Assembly (NCBI GenBank): GCA_963712175.1
Contig: CAVQGZ010000004.1
Location: 310,001 to 374,000, forward strand
Source of the DNA: CAVQGZ01 sp963712175
GTDB taxonomy: Bacteria > Actinomycetota > Actinomycetes > Jiangellales > Jiangellaceae
Length of the DNA stretch: 64,000 nt
Direction: 5' to 3'
Both the position numbers and the translations under genes were made by a program. Below, piece by piece: positions 17,910-25,733 of this stretch; position 1 is the first letter of the stretch, and each line of letters starts with the position of its first letter. The notes under the pieces were generated by a model. That model was not told the DNA's origin, made no database searches, and worked only from the letters and a program-made list of their open reading frames with translations.

Positions 17910-18412
17910 GCGGGCAAGGCCGGGGTCGTCTCGTCGTCGAGGCGAGCCTCCTGCACCTGGTGGCCGCCGCCGCGCTCGGCGGTGCATGGTGGGCGTTGGC
18001 GCCGCAGCTGGCCTACACGGTTGTGGGTGAGCAGGCGTTCGTCCTCGACGACGTGGCCAGCCGGGACGTGTTCGACGGCGATGCGATCTTCGCAGTCCTG
18101 GGGGTCCTGGCGGGTCTGCTCTGCGCGTCGGTGCTGCTGGCGAGGGGCTACCGCGGCGCCGTCGTCCCGGTCGTGCTGGCCACCGGCGGGGCCCTGGGGT
18201 CGGTGATCGCCTGGTTCCTCGCAGTCCAGCTCGGGCCCGGACGGCTCGACGACCTGGTGGCAGCCGCCGGTGAGGGAGAGATCGTGGCCGGTCCCGAGCT
18301 GAACTCCTACGCCACGATGCTCGTGTGGCCCATCGTGGCCGTCGGGGTGGTGCTCGTCGTCACCGCCCTCAGCGCGCCGGAGCGCACACGTCGGCGACCG
18401 TCGCCTGCGTGA
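17906..18412 (+). CDS. Small membrane protein, DUF2567-like
   Basis: A 168-residue protein with four predicted membrane helices (about 10-32, 55-75, 83-108 and 130-152) and an extracytoplasmic loop between the last two (LDDLVAAAGEGEIVAGPEL). The layout and its position directly after dnaE resemble DUF2567 proteins of actinomycetes, but the assignment is by pattern only. GTG overlaps the dnaE stop (GTGA). Its last 44 bases overlap the 3' end of the convergent ybaK gene. Confidence 0.75.
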   Translation: MSGQGRGRLVVEASLLHLVAAAALGGAWWALAPQLAYTVVGEQAFVLDDVASRDVFDGDAIFAVLGVLAGLLCASVLLARGYRGAVVPVVLATGGALGSVIAWFLAVQLGPGRLDDLVAAAGEGEIVAGPELNSYATMLVWPIVAVGVVLVVTALSAPERTRRRPSPA

Positions 18413-18866
18413 CGGCGATGAGGTCCGCCGGCGCGAGCCCGACGTCCAGACCCCGCCGACCGCCGGAGACGTACATCGTCTCCAGGTTCAGCGCACTCGC
18501 GTCGACCACCGTCGGCAGCGCCTTGCGCTGGCCGACGGGGCTGATTCCACCGACGACGTAGCCGGTGGCCCGCTCGGCATCGGCGGGGTCTGCCAGCGTC
18601 GCCTTCTTGCCGCCCGTCGCCGCAGCGAGGGCCTTGAGGCGCAGCGACGAGGTGACTGGGAGGACAGCCACGACGAGGCGACCGTCGACCTGGGCCAGCA
18701 GTGTCTTGAACACCGAAGCGGGGTCGAGCCCAAGCGCCTCGGCTGCCTCGGCTCCGTACGACGGGTGGTTCTCGTCGTGGGAGTAGGGGTGCTCGGTGAA
18801 GGCAACGCCGGCCGCGGCGAGCTCTCGAGTCGCCGGGGTGGCTCCACGTGGAGATGTGCTGGCCAT
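18369..18866 (-). CDS. ybaK: Cys-tRNA(Pro)/aminoacyl-tRNA deacylase, YbaK family
   Basis: A 165-residue YbaK/EbsC-type editing protein that clears mischarged Cys-tRNA(Pro) in trans. Family features are HPYSHDENHPSYGAEAAEAL, the catalytic lysine in ASVFKTLLAQVDG, GGKKATLADPADAERATGYV, GGISPVGQRKALPTVVD and ETMYVSGGRRGLDV. It starts 9 bases after the LON-domain gene, so the two form a minus-strand pair. Its 3' end runs 44 bases into the oppositely oriented membrane-protein gene. Confidence 0.93.
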   Translation of the reverse strand: MASTSPRGATPATRELAAAGVAFTEHPYSHDENHPSYGAEAAEALGLDPASVFKTLLAQVDGRLVVAVLPVTSSLRLKALAAATGGKKATLADPADAERATGYVVGGISPVGQRKALPTVVDASALNLETMYVSGGRRGLDVGLAPADLIAVTQATVADVCAPAR

Positions 18867-18875
18867 GCTGGACGC

Positions 18876-19559
18876 CTAGTTGAGGGTGAGGCCGTCACGG
18901 AGCAGATCGGTCGCGGGCACGGCGGCGAGGAGTCGGATCACCGTCTCCTCGCGCTCGAGCAGCGCCCGGAGCAGACCGAGCCGGGCCGATGTCGAGTCGG
19001 CAGCCAGCAGCCGTTGGCGATCCGGCAGGTCGAGGAGCATGGCCGCCGACACGAGGTAGGACAGGACGGTCTCGTCCTGCGGCAGGGGGAGGTCGTCCTC
19101 GCCCGCAGCCTCGTCGGGTCCCGCGCCCAGCAGGGCCTGGTACCTGCCGAACCGCTGGCGGACCTCCGCGGCGACACGTCGAAGGTCCTGGGCATCGCCG
19201 ACCTCCTCGTCCAGCCACTCGACCTCCGCGCGCAGGTAGGGCATCGCGTCGTCGACGGCGTGCAGCCTGAACCTGCGCGACCCTCTGGTGACGATGTCGC
19301 AGCGCCCGTCCGGGTAGGGGGTGACACGTCGCAGCACCGCGGCCGTCCCGACCTCGTGGAGCGAGCTGACCGAGGCGGCGCCGACCTCGTGGCCGGCCCG
19401 GATCGCCACCACGCCGAACGACCGCTCGACGTCGGTCTCCCCATCGGAGAGGTGGGAGACGAGAAGCCGGTACCGCTGCTCGAAGATGTGCAGGGGCAGC
19501 GCGAGCCCGGGGTAGAGGACGCTGCCGAGGGGGAACAGCGGGATGATCGAGCGGGCCAC
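18876..19559 (-). CDS. LON peptidase substrate-binding-domain protein
   Basis: A 227-residue stand-alone LON N-domain protein (IIPLFPLGSVLYPGLALPLH, IFEQRYRLLV, FGVVAIRAGHEVG, GRCDIVTRGSRRFRL). No ATPase or protease domain is present, as in the PF02190-only family found in actinomycetes. Function unknown. Two in-frame GTG codons compete (19565 and 19559); 19559 is preferred because TAGCGT (19571-19566 on this strand) ends exactly 6 bases before it, matching the leaderless spacing of other genes here. Divergent from hisD across about 100 bases. Confidence 0.88.
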   Translation of the reverse strand: MARSIIPLFPLGSVLYPGLALPLHIFEQRYRLLVSHLSDGETDVERSFGVVAIRAGHEVGAASVSSLHEVGTAAVLRRVTPYPDGRCDIVTRGSRRFRLHAVDDAMPYLRAEVEWLDEEVGDAQDLRRVAAEVRQRFGRYQALLGAGPDEAAGEDDLPLPQDETVLSYLVSAAMLLDLPDRQRLLAADSTSARLGLLRALLEREETVIRLLAAVPATDLLRDGLTLN

Positions 19560-19631
19560 AGGCACACGCTAGGCCTGACTCGCGACGCCGGCTCATCGGA
19601 GTCGGTGGGCCCCGGTGAGCACGCCCGGCGT

Positions 19632-19655
19632 GGTGCGACGCACCGCGCCTACACT
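19632..19655 (+). promoter_or_regulatory. hisD leaderless promoter with overlapping 13-base palindrome
   Basis: TACACT (19650-19655) ends 8 bases before GTG 19664. Immediately upstream, GGTGCG-A-CGCACC (19632-19644) is a perfect 13-base palindrome that would cover the spacer between the -35 and -10 positions, a natural place for a repressor. No protein binding this site can be named from the window. Confidence 0.5.
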
Positions 19656-19663
19656 TTCGTCCC

Positions 19664-20974
19664 GTGATGCGGCGACTCGACCTGCGGAACTCCGACGCGA
19701 GCAGTGCGCGTGACTACCGCCATGTCGTCCCGCGCGCAGCGATGGACGTCGAGCACGCCCTGGACGCGGTGCGGCCCATCGTGGCCGACGTCCGTGAGCG
19801 CGGTGACGCGGCTCTGCTCGACCTCGCCGAACGCTTCGACCGGGTTCGACCCGATGCGGTCCGGGTGCCGGCCGAGGTGCTCGACGACGCCCTCGCCGGT
19901 CTCGACCCCGCGGTGCGTCGTGCGCTGCAGACAGCGATCGAGCGTGCCCGCCGCGTGCACGCCGACCAACGCCGGACCGACAGCACCACTCAGGTGGTGC
20001 CCGGTGGCACCGTCACCGAACGATGGGTGCCGGTGCGACGGGTGGGGCTCTACGTCCCCGGGGGGCTGGCGGTCTACCCGAGCAGCGTCGTCATGAACGT
20101 CGTCCCCGCCCAGGCTGCGGGCGTGCACTCGCTCGCGGTGACCTCGCCGCCGCAGGCCGACAACGGGGGCTGGCCCGACCCGGCCATCCTGGCGGTGAGC
20201 CGGCTGCTCGGTGTCGACGAGGTCTACGCCAGCGGCGGGGCGCAGGCCGTGGCGATGTTCGCGTACGGGACCGAGTCGTGCGAGGCCGTCGACCTGGTGA
20301 CCGGTCCCGGCAACATCTACGTCACGGCCGCCAAGCGGCTTGTGGAAGGGCTCGTCGGCATCGACTCCGAGGCCGGACCGACCGAGATCGCCATCCTTGC
20401 CGACGACACCGCCGACCCGGCCCACGTCGCGGCCGACCTGATCAGCCAGGCCGAGCACGACCCGCTGGCGGCCAGCGTGCTCGTCACGGCGTCGGACGCC
20501 CTGGCCGAGGCCGTGCTGGGTGAGCTTCCGGAGCAGGTGGCCACGACCAAGCACACCGAGCGCATCTCGCAGGCACTGGCCGGCGAGCAGAGCGCGATCG
20601 TCCTGGTGCGCGACATCGACCAGGGGTTGGCGGTCGTCGACGCGTACGCCGCCGAGCACCTGGAGATCCAGACCCGGGATGCCGCGCAGGTCGCTGCCCG
20701 GGTGCACAACGCCGGCGCGATCTTCGTCGGCCCGTGGGCGCCGGTGTCGCTGGGCGACTACGTGGCCGGCTCCAACCACGTGCTGCCCACGGGAGGGTGC
20801 GCCGTGCACTCGTCCGGGCTGAGCGTGCAGACGTTCCTGCGCGGCATCCACGTCGTCAGCTACGACGAGGCGGCCCTGCGTGGCAGCGCCGAGCATGTGC
20901 AGGCGCTGGCCGAGGCCGAGGACCTGCCGGCGCACGGCGCGGCCGTGGCGCGTCGGTTCGACACCCAGCCGTGA
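19664..20974 (+). CDS. hisD: Histidinol dehydrogenase
   Basis: A 436-residue enzyme for the last two oxidations of histidine synthesis. Family signatures: GGLAVYPSSVVMNVVPAQAAG, VYASGGAQAVAMFAYGT, VDLVTGPGNIYVTAAKR, GPTEIAILADDTADP, SQAEHDPLAASVL with zinc and catalytic residues, and VGPWAPVSLGDYVAGSNHVLP. GTG 19664 and ATG 19667 are adjacent alternatives. No Shine-Dalgarno sequence; the -10-like TACACT lies 8 bases upstream, indicating a leaderless message. First gene of the his operon; hisC overlaps its stop (GTGA). Confidence 0.97.
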   Translation: MMRRLDLRNSDASSARDYRHVVPRAAMDVEHALDAVRPIVADVRERGDAALLDLAERFDRVRPDAVRVPAEVLDDALAGLDPAVRRALQTAIERARRVHADQRRTDSTTQVVPGGTVTERWVPVRRVGLYVPGGLAVYPSSVVMNVVPAQAAGVHSLAVTSPPQADNGGWPDPAILAVSRLLGVDEVYASGGAQAVAMFAYGTESCEAVDLVTGPGNIYVTAAKRLVEGLVGIDSEAGPTEIAILADDTADPAHVAADLISQAEHDPLAASVLVTASDALAEAVLGELPEQVATTKHTERISQALAGEQSAIVLVRDIDQGLAVVDAYAAEHLEIQTRDAAQVAARVHNAGAIFVGPWAPVSLGDYVAGSNHVLPTGGCAVHSSGLSVQTFLRGIHVVSYDEAALRGSAEHVQALAEAEDLPAHGAAVARRFDTQP

Positions 20975-22068
20975 GCGGTGACCTCCCGCTTCGCCCTGAG
21001 CTGGTCGGAGCGGTTCCCTACGGCGCGCCGCAGGTCGACGTGCCCGTTCGGCTGAACACGAACGAGAACCCCTACCCGCCGCCGACGGATGTCGTCGAGG
21101 CGGCGCAGGCGGCCGTCGGCGAGGCGGTCGCGGGCCTGAACCGCTACCCCGACCGTGAGGCGACCGCGCTGCGAGCCGACCTGGCGGGCTACCTGAGCGC
21201 CGACACCGGGGTCAGCCTCGACGTGGACCACCTCTGGGCGGCCAACGGCTCCAACGAGGTGATGGTGCAGGTGCTCCAGGCCTTTGGCGGCCCGGGACGC
21301 ACGGCCATGGCGTTCACCCCGACCTACTCCATGTATCCGGAGTACGCCCGCGACACGTTCACCGGCTTCCTCACCGGTCGACGCGCGGCCGACTTCACCC
21401 TGCGCCCGGCAGACGCCGCCCGCCAGGTGCGCGATCAAGCCCCCGACGTGGTCTTCCTCGCCTCGCCCAACAACCCCACGGGGACTGCGCTCGACCACGA
21501 CGTCATCGAGGCGGTGTACGAGTCCACGGACGGGGTCGTGGTCGTCGACGAGGCCTACGGGGAGTTCCGGCGTTCCGGGACACCCAGCGCTGTGGAGCTG
21601 CTCGAGGGTCGAAGGCGCCTCGTCGTCACGAGGACGATGAGCAAGGCGTTCGCCTTCGCCGGCGCCCGGGTCGGCTACGCGGCCGCGCACCCATCGCTGG
21701 TGGACGCGCTGCGAGTCGTCCGTCTTCCCTACCACCTGTCGACCCTCACCCAGGTGGTGGCCCGGGTCGCGCTGGCGCACGCCGAGCACTTGCAGCGCGA
21801 CGTCGCCCGGCTGCGCGACAGCCGGGACGGACTCGTGGCATGGCTGCGCGCGCACGGGTTCGAGGTACCCGACTCCGATGCCAACTTCGTGCTCGTCGGG
21901 CCGTTCCCCGACCGCCGCGCGGTCTGGCAGGCGCTTCTGGACCGCGGAGTTCTCGTCCGCGAGGTGGGACCGCCACAATGGCTGCGGGTGACCGTGGGCA
22001 CCGAGGACGAGCTGGACAGGTTTCGTGACGCGCTTCTCGCCGTCACCGAGCGAGAGGCAGGACCATGA
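20971..22068 (+). CDS. hisC: Histidinol-phosphate aminotransferase
   Basis: A 365-residue class I/II PLP aminotransferase that converts imidazole-acetol phosphate to histidinol phosphate. Features: VRLNTNENPYPPP near the N-terminus, LNRYPDREATALRADLA, LWAANGSNEVMVQVL, LASPNNPTGTAL, VVDEAYGEF and the PLP lysine in RTMSKAFAFAGARVGY; RLPYHLSTLTQ supports the histidinol-phosphate branch. GTG overlaps the hisD stop and the gene's own stop overlaps hisB (ATGA). Confidence 0.96.
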   Translation: MSGDLPLRPELVGAVPYGAPQVDVPVRLNTNENPYPPPTDVVEAAQAAVGEAVAGLNRYPDREATALRADLAGYLSADTGVSLDVDHLWAANGSNEVMVQVLQAFGGPGRTAMAFTPTYSMYPEYARDTFTGFLTGRRAADFTLRPADAARQVRDQAPDVVFLASPNNPTGTALDHDVIEAVYESTDGVVVVDEAYGEFRRSGTPSAVELLEGRRRLVVTRTMSKAFAFAGARVGYAAAHPSLVDALRVVRLPYHLSTLTQVVARVALAHAEHLQRDVARLRDSRDGLVAWLRAHGFEVPDSDANFVLVGPFPDRRAVWQALLDRGVLVREVGPPQWLRVTVGTEDELDRFRDALLAVTEREAGP

Positions 22069-22682
22069 GCGCGAGCCGCACCGCACGCGTGGAGCGGGTG
22101 ACCAAGGAGTCGAGCGTGCTGGTCGAGCTCGACCTGGACGGCACCGGGCGGACCCAGGTCTCGACCGGCGTGGGCTTCTACGACCACATGCTCGCCCAGG
22201 TCGGGCGGCACGGGCTCATCGACCTTGCCGTCACCACCACGGGCGACCTTGACGTCGACGCCCACCACAGCGTGGAGGACACCGCGATCGCGCTGGGACA
22301 GGCGTTGCGGGAGGCGTTGGGCGACAAGGCGGGCATCCGTCGTTTCGGTGACGCGCTCGTCCCGCTGGACGAGACGCTCGTGCAGGTCGCGCTTGACCTG
22401 GCGGGCCGGCCGTACTGCGTGCACACCGGTGAGCCGACCGGGCAGGAGTACGCACTCATGGGCGTCGGTCAGACCGTGCCCTACATCGGGTCGCTGACGC
22501 GTCATGTGCTGGAGACCCTCGCCCACACAGCCGCTCTCGCCCTGCACGTGCGAGTGCTGGCGGGCCGCGACCCGCACCACGTCGTGGAGGCACAGTTCAA
22601 GGCGCTGGGTCGCGCACTGCGCGACGCCGTCGCCATCGACCCGCGCGAGATCGGTGTGCCGTCCACCAAGGGATCGCTGTAG
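22065..22682 (+). CDS. hisB: Imidazoleglycerol-phosphate dehydratase
   Basis: A 205-residue monofunctional IGPD (no phosphatase domain, as is usual in actinobacteria). Metal-binding histidine motifs appear as DVDAHHSVEDTAIALGQAL and, in the second half, HVLETLAHTAALALHVRVL with GRDPHHVVEAQFKALGRAL; GFYDHMLAQVGRHG is also conserved. Catalyses dehydration of IGP to imidazole-acetol phosphate. ATGA overlap with hisC. Confidence 0.97.
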   Translation: MSASRTARVERVTKESSVLVELDLDGTGRTQVSTGVGFYDHMLAQVGRHGLIDLAVTTTGDLDVDAHHSVEDTAIALGQALREALGDKAGIRRFGDALVPLDETLVQVALDLAGRPYCVHTGEPTGQEYALMGVGQTVPYIGSLTRHVLETLAHTAALALHVRVLAGRDPHHVVEAQFKALGRALRDAVAIDPREIGVPSTKGSL

Positions 22683-22686
22683 CGCC

Positions 22687-22839
22687 GTGGGGCTGGTGCT
22701 GATCGGGGTCGCCGGGATCCTTCTCGGCGGGCTCGTCTCCTTCCGGCGCCAGGGCAAGCCGCTGGGCATCCAGGTCGTCCTCGGGGCGGGTGTGGCGCTG
22801 ATGCTTCTGCTGGCGCTGCAGACCGACACGTTCCGATGA
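22687..22839 (+). CDS. Small two-helix membrane protein between hisB and hisH
   Basis: A 50-residue open frame from GTG 22687 (4 bases after hisB) to 22839, overlapping the hisH ATG by 4 bases. It encodes two hydrophobic helices (GLVLIGVAGILLGGLVSF and VVLGAGVALMLLLALQT) joined by a basic turn RRQGKPLG. The tight spacing on both sides argues that it is translated. No function is known to me; small membrane ORFs at this spot occur in other actinobacterial his operons. Confidence 0.7.
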   Translation: MGLVLIGVAGILLGGLVSFRRQGKPLGIQVVLGAGVALMLLLALQTDTFR

Positions 22840-23478
22840 CCAGGCCGTCGGTGGTGGTGCTCGACTACGGGTCGGGCAACGTGCGCTCGGCTGTGCGGGC
22901 GCTGGAGCGAGCCGGGGCTGATGTCAGGCTGACGGCGCAGGCCGACGCGGCCATGGAGTGCGACGGGCTCGTCGTCCCCGGCGTGGGGGCCTTCGCGGCC
23001 TGCATGGCGGGCCTGCGCGCCGTCCGAGGGCCCGAGGTCGTCGACCGCCGCCTTGCCGGCGGACGTCCCGTCCTCGGTATCTGCGTCGGGCTTCAGGTGC
23101 TCTTCGAGGTCGGCGTGGAGCACGGCGTGCAGACCGAGGGCCTCGGCGAGTGGCCGGGTGTCGTCGAGCGCCTGCAGGCCCAGCCCCTGCCGCACATGGG
23201 CTGGAACACGGTCGAGGCACCGCCGAGCTCGCAGCTGTTCGCAGGGCTCGTCGGGGAGCGGTTCTACTTCGTGCACTCCTACGGCGTACGCAGGTGGCGC
23301 ATGCCCGACGAGCACCCGGTCGTTCCGCCCGCCGATGGTCACCTGGGCCGAACACGGCGGTGACCGGTTCGTGGCGGCGGTGGAGAACGGTCCGTTGGTC
23401 GCGACCCAGTTCCACCCCGAGAAGTCCGGTGATGCCGGAGCCCAGCTGCTGCGTGGCTGGGTGGAGCGGCTGCCGTGA
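22836..23478 (+). pseudogene. hisH: Imidazole glycerol phosphate synthase glutaminase subunit HisH, broken by a frameshift
   Basis: From ATG 22836 the frame reads VVVLDYGSGNVRSAVRALE, VPGVGAFAACM, the nucleophile cysteine in VLGICVGLQVLFEVG, PHMGWNT and FYFVHSYGVRRWRM, then goes out of register and stops at 23363. The +1 frame continues as PPMVTWAEHGGDRFVAAVEN and GPLVATQFHPEKSGDAGAQL, ending at 23478; it supplies the catalytic His and Glu. The shift must lie between about 23290 and 23335. Repairing it (one base removed or two added) gives a normal HisH of about 213 residues. HisH is required with HisF for IGP synthesis and no second copy is in the window, so a sequence error or a programmed shift should be considered before calling it dead. 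Confidence 0.85.
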
Positions 23479-23537
23479 GCGCCCTGCACTCGATGCCGGC
23501 GGCCGACGCGGTCGGCGGGCCCTGACGGCCGGGGCGA

Positions 23538-23609
23538 CTCGCTACGCCTGTTCGGATAGCGAGCACTCGCCCACCTCTGCGCCGCCGAGCGGGCAGACCC
23601 TCGTAGGCT
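23538..23609 (+). promoter_or_regulatory. priA upstream dyad and leaderless -10 element
   Basis: CTCGCTA (23538-23544) and TAGCGAG (23557-23563) form a 7-base inverted repeat with a 12-base centre, ending 40 bases before TAGGCT (23604-23609). The latter is a -10-like box 7 bases before GTG 23617. The dyad may be an operator or a weak hairpin following hisH; the sequence cannot decide. Confidence 0.4.
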
Positions 23610-23616
23610 GCCCGCC

Positions 23617-24339
23617 GTGCTTGGGTTGGTGCTGCTTCCCGCTGTCGACGTCGCCGCCGGGCAGGCCGTGCGTCTCGTCCAGGGTGAGGCCGGGTCGGAG
23701 ACCTCCTACGGCGACCCGATCGAGGCTGCCCTGGCATGGCAGAGCGCCGGCGCGGAGTGGATCCACCTGGTCGACCTCGACGCGGCCTTCGGCCGGGGCT
23801 CCAACCGGGAGCTGCTGTCCGACGTGGTCGGGCGGCTCGACGTCGATGTGGAGCTCAGCGGCGGCATCCGTGACGCGGCCTCGCTCGACGCGGCGCTGGC
23901 GACGGGCTGCGCCCGCGTCAACCTCGGAACAGCCGCGATCGAGGACCCCGAGTGGACGAGCCGGGCGATCGCCGAGCACGGCGAGCGGGTTGCTGTGGGG
24001 CTCGACGTCCGTGGCCGCACGCTGGCGGCGCGGGGCTGGACCCGTGCGGGCGGCGACCTCTTCGAGACGCTCGCCAGGCTGGACGCCGACGGGTGCTCGC
24101 GCTATGTCGTCACCGACGTCACCAAGGACGGCACGCTGCGGGGTCCGAACGTCGACCTGCTGCGTGAGGTCTGCGACGCCACCGACCGGCCCGTGATCGC
24201 AAGCGGGGGGGTGTCCACGCTCGACGACCTACGGGCCCTGCGTGACCTGGTTCCGCAGGGAGTCGAGGGCGCGATCGTCGGCAAGGCGCTCTACGCCGGG
24301 CAGTTCACCCTCGAACAGGCCCTCGAGGTCGCCGGCTGA
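23617..24339 (+). CDS. priA: Phosphoribosyl isomerase A (HisA; probably bifunctional HisA/TrpF, PriA)
   Basis: A 240-residue (beta/alpha)8 barrel. LLPAVDVAAGQAVRLVQGEA carries the N-terminal catalytic Asp, GGIRDAASLDAAL the first phosphate motif, VAVGLDVRGRTLAARGW, YVVTDVTKDGTLRGPN with the second catalytic Asp, and VIASGGVSTLDDLRAL the second phosphate motif. Actinobacterial PriA isomerises both ProFAR and PRA. No separate trpF accompanies the trp cluster here, which supports the dual role. GTG 23617 has no Shine-Dalgarno site; TAGGCT ends 7 bases upstream (leaderless). Confidence 0.95.
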   Translation: MLGLVLLPAVDVAAGQAVRLVQGEAGSETSYGDPIEAALAWQSAGAEWIHLVDLDAAFGRGSNRELLSDVVGRLDVDVELSGGIRDAASLDAALATGCARVNLGTAAIEDPEWTSRAIAEHGERVAVGLDVRGRTLAARGWTRAGGDLFETLARLDADGCSRYVVTDVTKDGTLRGPNVDLLREVCDATDRPVIASGGVSTLDDLRALRDLVPQGVEGAIVGKALYAGQFTLEQALEVAG

Positions 24340-24355
24340 GGCAGCCCACCCCGCA

Positions 24356-24468
24356 GGGGTGTACGCGAATCCACACATTCGCGGTCAGCGGCAAGTCGCG
24401 ACCTGCGCAGATGCCGCCCCATTCGCCCCGTGTGTGGGGCGAATGTGTGCACTCGCGTACACAACCCC
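24356..24468. repeat. Large imperfect palindrome with internal hairpin in the priA / F420-gene convergent gap
   Basis: Bases 24356-24382 (GGGGTGTACGCGAATCCACA followed by CATTCGC) are nearly repeated in inverse order at 24439-24468. Inside the right half ATTCGCCCC-GTGTGT-GGGGCGAAT (24421-24444) is a perfect 9-base-pair hairpin. The arms and the hairpin are mutually exclusive pairings. It lies between convergent genes, so it may act as a bidirectional terminator; alternatively it is a dispersed palindromic repeat. Confidence 0.75.
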
Positions 24469-24502
24469 TCCTCGTGCGCCGTCGCTCTGGATGCGTCGAC
24501 GC

Positions 24503-24916
24503 TCAGTCATCGCCGACGCGCTGCGCCGGTTCGTCGACGCTGATCTCGATGCCCACCCGCTCTCGCGACTTGCCGCGGTTGCGGATCGCCACATCGACGA
24601 TGCCCGCGAACCTGCTCACCAGCCCGTACTTGGCATCGATCAGCCGGCCGGCCGCAGCCGTGCCCTCAGCGTCGAGCAGCCGTGCGCTGCCCTCGACCTG
24701 GTGACCGGTGAGGTTGCCGCGCACGTCACAGGGAGCCAGCAGCACCCGCGACGTGTGCCGCAGCCGCTTCGCCTTGCCGGTGTCGACGGGTGTGACGACG
24801 TAGAGGTGCTCCCCGTCGCGCGCCACCCACACCGGAGTGGCCACAGGCGTGCCGTCTCGCTTGATCGTGGTCAGCGAGAGGTACTTGCCGGCGCTGAGCC
24901 GATCGATCTCGGTCAT
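24503..24916 (-). CDS. PPOX-class, probably F420-dependent oxidoreductase (Rv2061c/TIGR03666-like)
   Basis: A 137-residue split-barrel flavin/deazaflavin-binding protein: LSAGKYLSLTTIKRDGTPVA, TPVWVARDGEHLYVVTP, GKAKRLRHTSRVLLAPCDVR and GHQVEGSARLLD. Members reduce substrates with F420H2; the substrate is not known. The start at 24916 gives MTEIDRLSAGK; longer forms would run antisense into hisF. It diverges from hisF across 42 bases that must hold both promoters. Confidence 0.85.
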   Translation of the reverse strand: MTEIDRLSAGKYLSLTTIKRDGTPVATPVWVARDGEHLYVVTPVDTGKAKRLRHTSRVLLAPCDVRGNLTGHQVEGSARLLDAEGTAAAGRLIDAKYGLVSRFAGIVDVAIRNRGKSRERVGIEISVDEPAQRVGDD

Positions 24917-24958
24917 TCCCGCACTCAACCACGTCGTGCGCCCGCCTACGCTGATGAG

Positions 24959-25726
24959 GTGTCGTTGGCCGTTCGCGTGATCCCCTGCCTGGATGTCGAC
25001 GCCGGGCGAGTGGTCAAGGGCGTCAACTTCGTCAACCTGCGCGATGCGGGTGATCCGGTCGAGATGGCCCGTGCCTACGACGCCGAAGGCGCTGACGAGC
25101 TCGTGTTCCTCGACGTCACAGCGTCCAGCGACAGCCGGGCCACCACCTACGAGGTGGTACGCGCCACCGCCGAGCAGGTGTTCATCCCGCTGACCGTCGG
25201 TGGAGGGGTGCGCACCGTCACCGACGTCGACCGGCTCCTGCGCTCCGGTGCGGACAAGGTCGGAGTCAACACCGCGGCGATCGCCCGACCGGAGCTCGTG
25301 GCCGAGATCGCCGACCGGTTCGGCAACCAGGTGCTGGTGCTGTCGGTCGATGCCCGCCGGTGCCAGGGCGAGTCGACGGAGTCCGGCTTCGAGGTCACCA
25401 CCCACGGCGGGCGGGCGGGCACCGGTATCGACGCCGTGGAGTGGGCAGCCCGTGCCGTCGACCTGGGCGCGGGGGAGATCCTGCTGAACTCCATGGACGC
25501 CGACGGGACGAAGGCCGGGTTCGACACCGAGCTCATCTCAGCAGTGCGCCGAGTGGTGAGCGTCCCGGTGATCGCCAGCGGTGGGGCGGGAGCGCTGGAG
25601 CATTTCGCGCCGGCGGTCGAGGCCGGCGGTGACGCCGTTCTCGCGGCCAGCGTCTTCCACTTCGGTCAGCTGCGCATCTCGCAGGTGAAGCAGACGTTGG
25701 CAGCTGCCGGACATCCCGTGCGGTGA
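24959..25726 (+). CDS. hisF: Imidazole glycerol phosphate synthase cyclase subunit
   Basis: A 255-residue (beta/alpha)8 barrel that closes the imidazole ring using ammonia from HisH. Conserved parts: VRVIPCLDVDAGRVVKGVNF with the catalytic Asp, DELVFLDVTASSDSR, IPLTVGGGVRTVTDVDRLLR, AGEILLNSMDADGTKAGFD with the second catalytic Asp, and VPVIASGGAGALEHF. GTG 24959 lies 6 bases after TACGCT (24947-24952), another leaderless-type start. Separated from the other his genes by the palindrome and the F420-type gene. Confidence 0.97.
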   Translation: MSLAVRVIPCLDVDAGRVVKGVNFVNLRDAGDPVEMARAYDAEGADELVFLDVTASSDSRATTYEVVRATAEQVFIPLTVGGGVRTVTDVDRLLRSGADKVGVNTAAIARPELVAEIADRFGNQVLVLSVDARRCQGESTESGFEVTTHGGRAGTGIDAVEWAARAVDLGAGEILLNSMDADGTKAGFDTELISAVRRVVSVPVIASGGAGALEHFAPAVEAGGDAVLAASVFHFGQLRISQVKQTLAAAGHPVR

Positions 25727-25733
25727 GGCCCGC

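Noticed and set aside
14271..17987. 1238-codon open frame antisense to dnaE
   Set aside because: Composition is typical of the complement of GC-rich coding DNA; no recognisable domains, and dnaE is unambiguous on the other strand.
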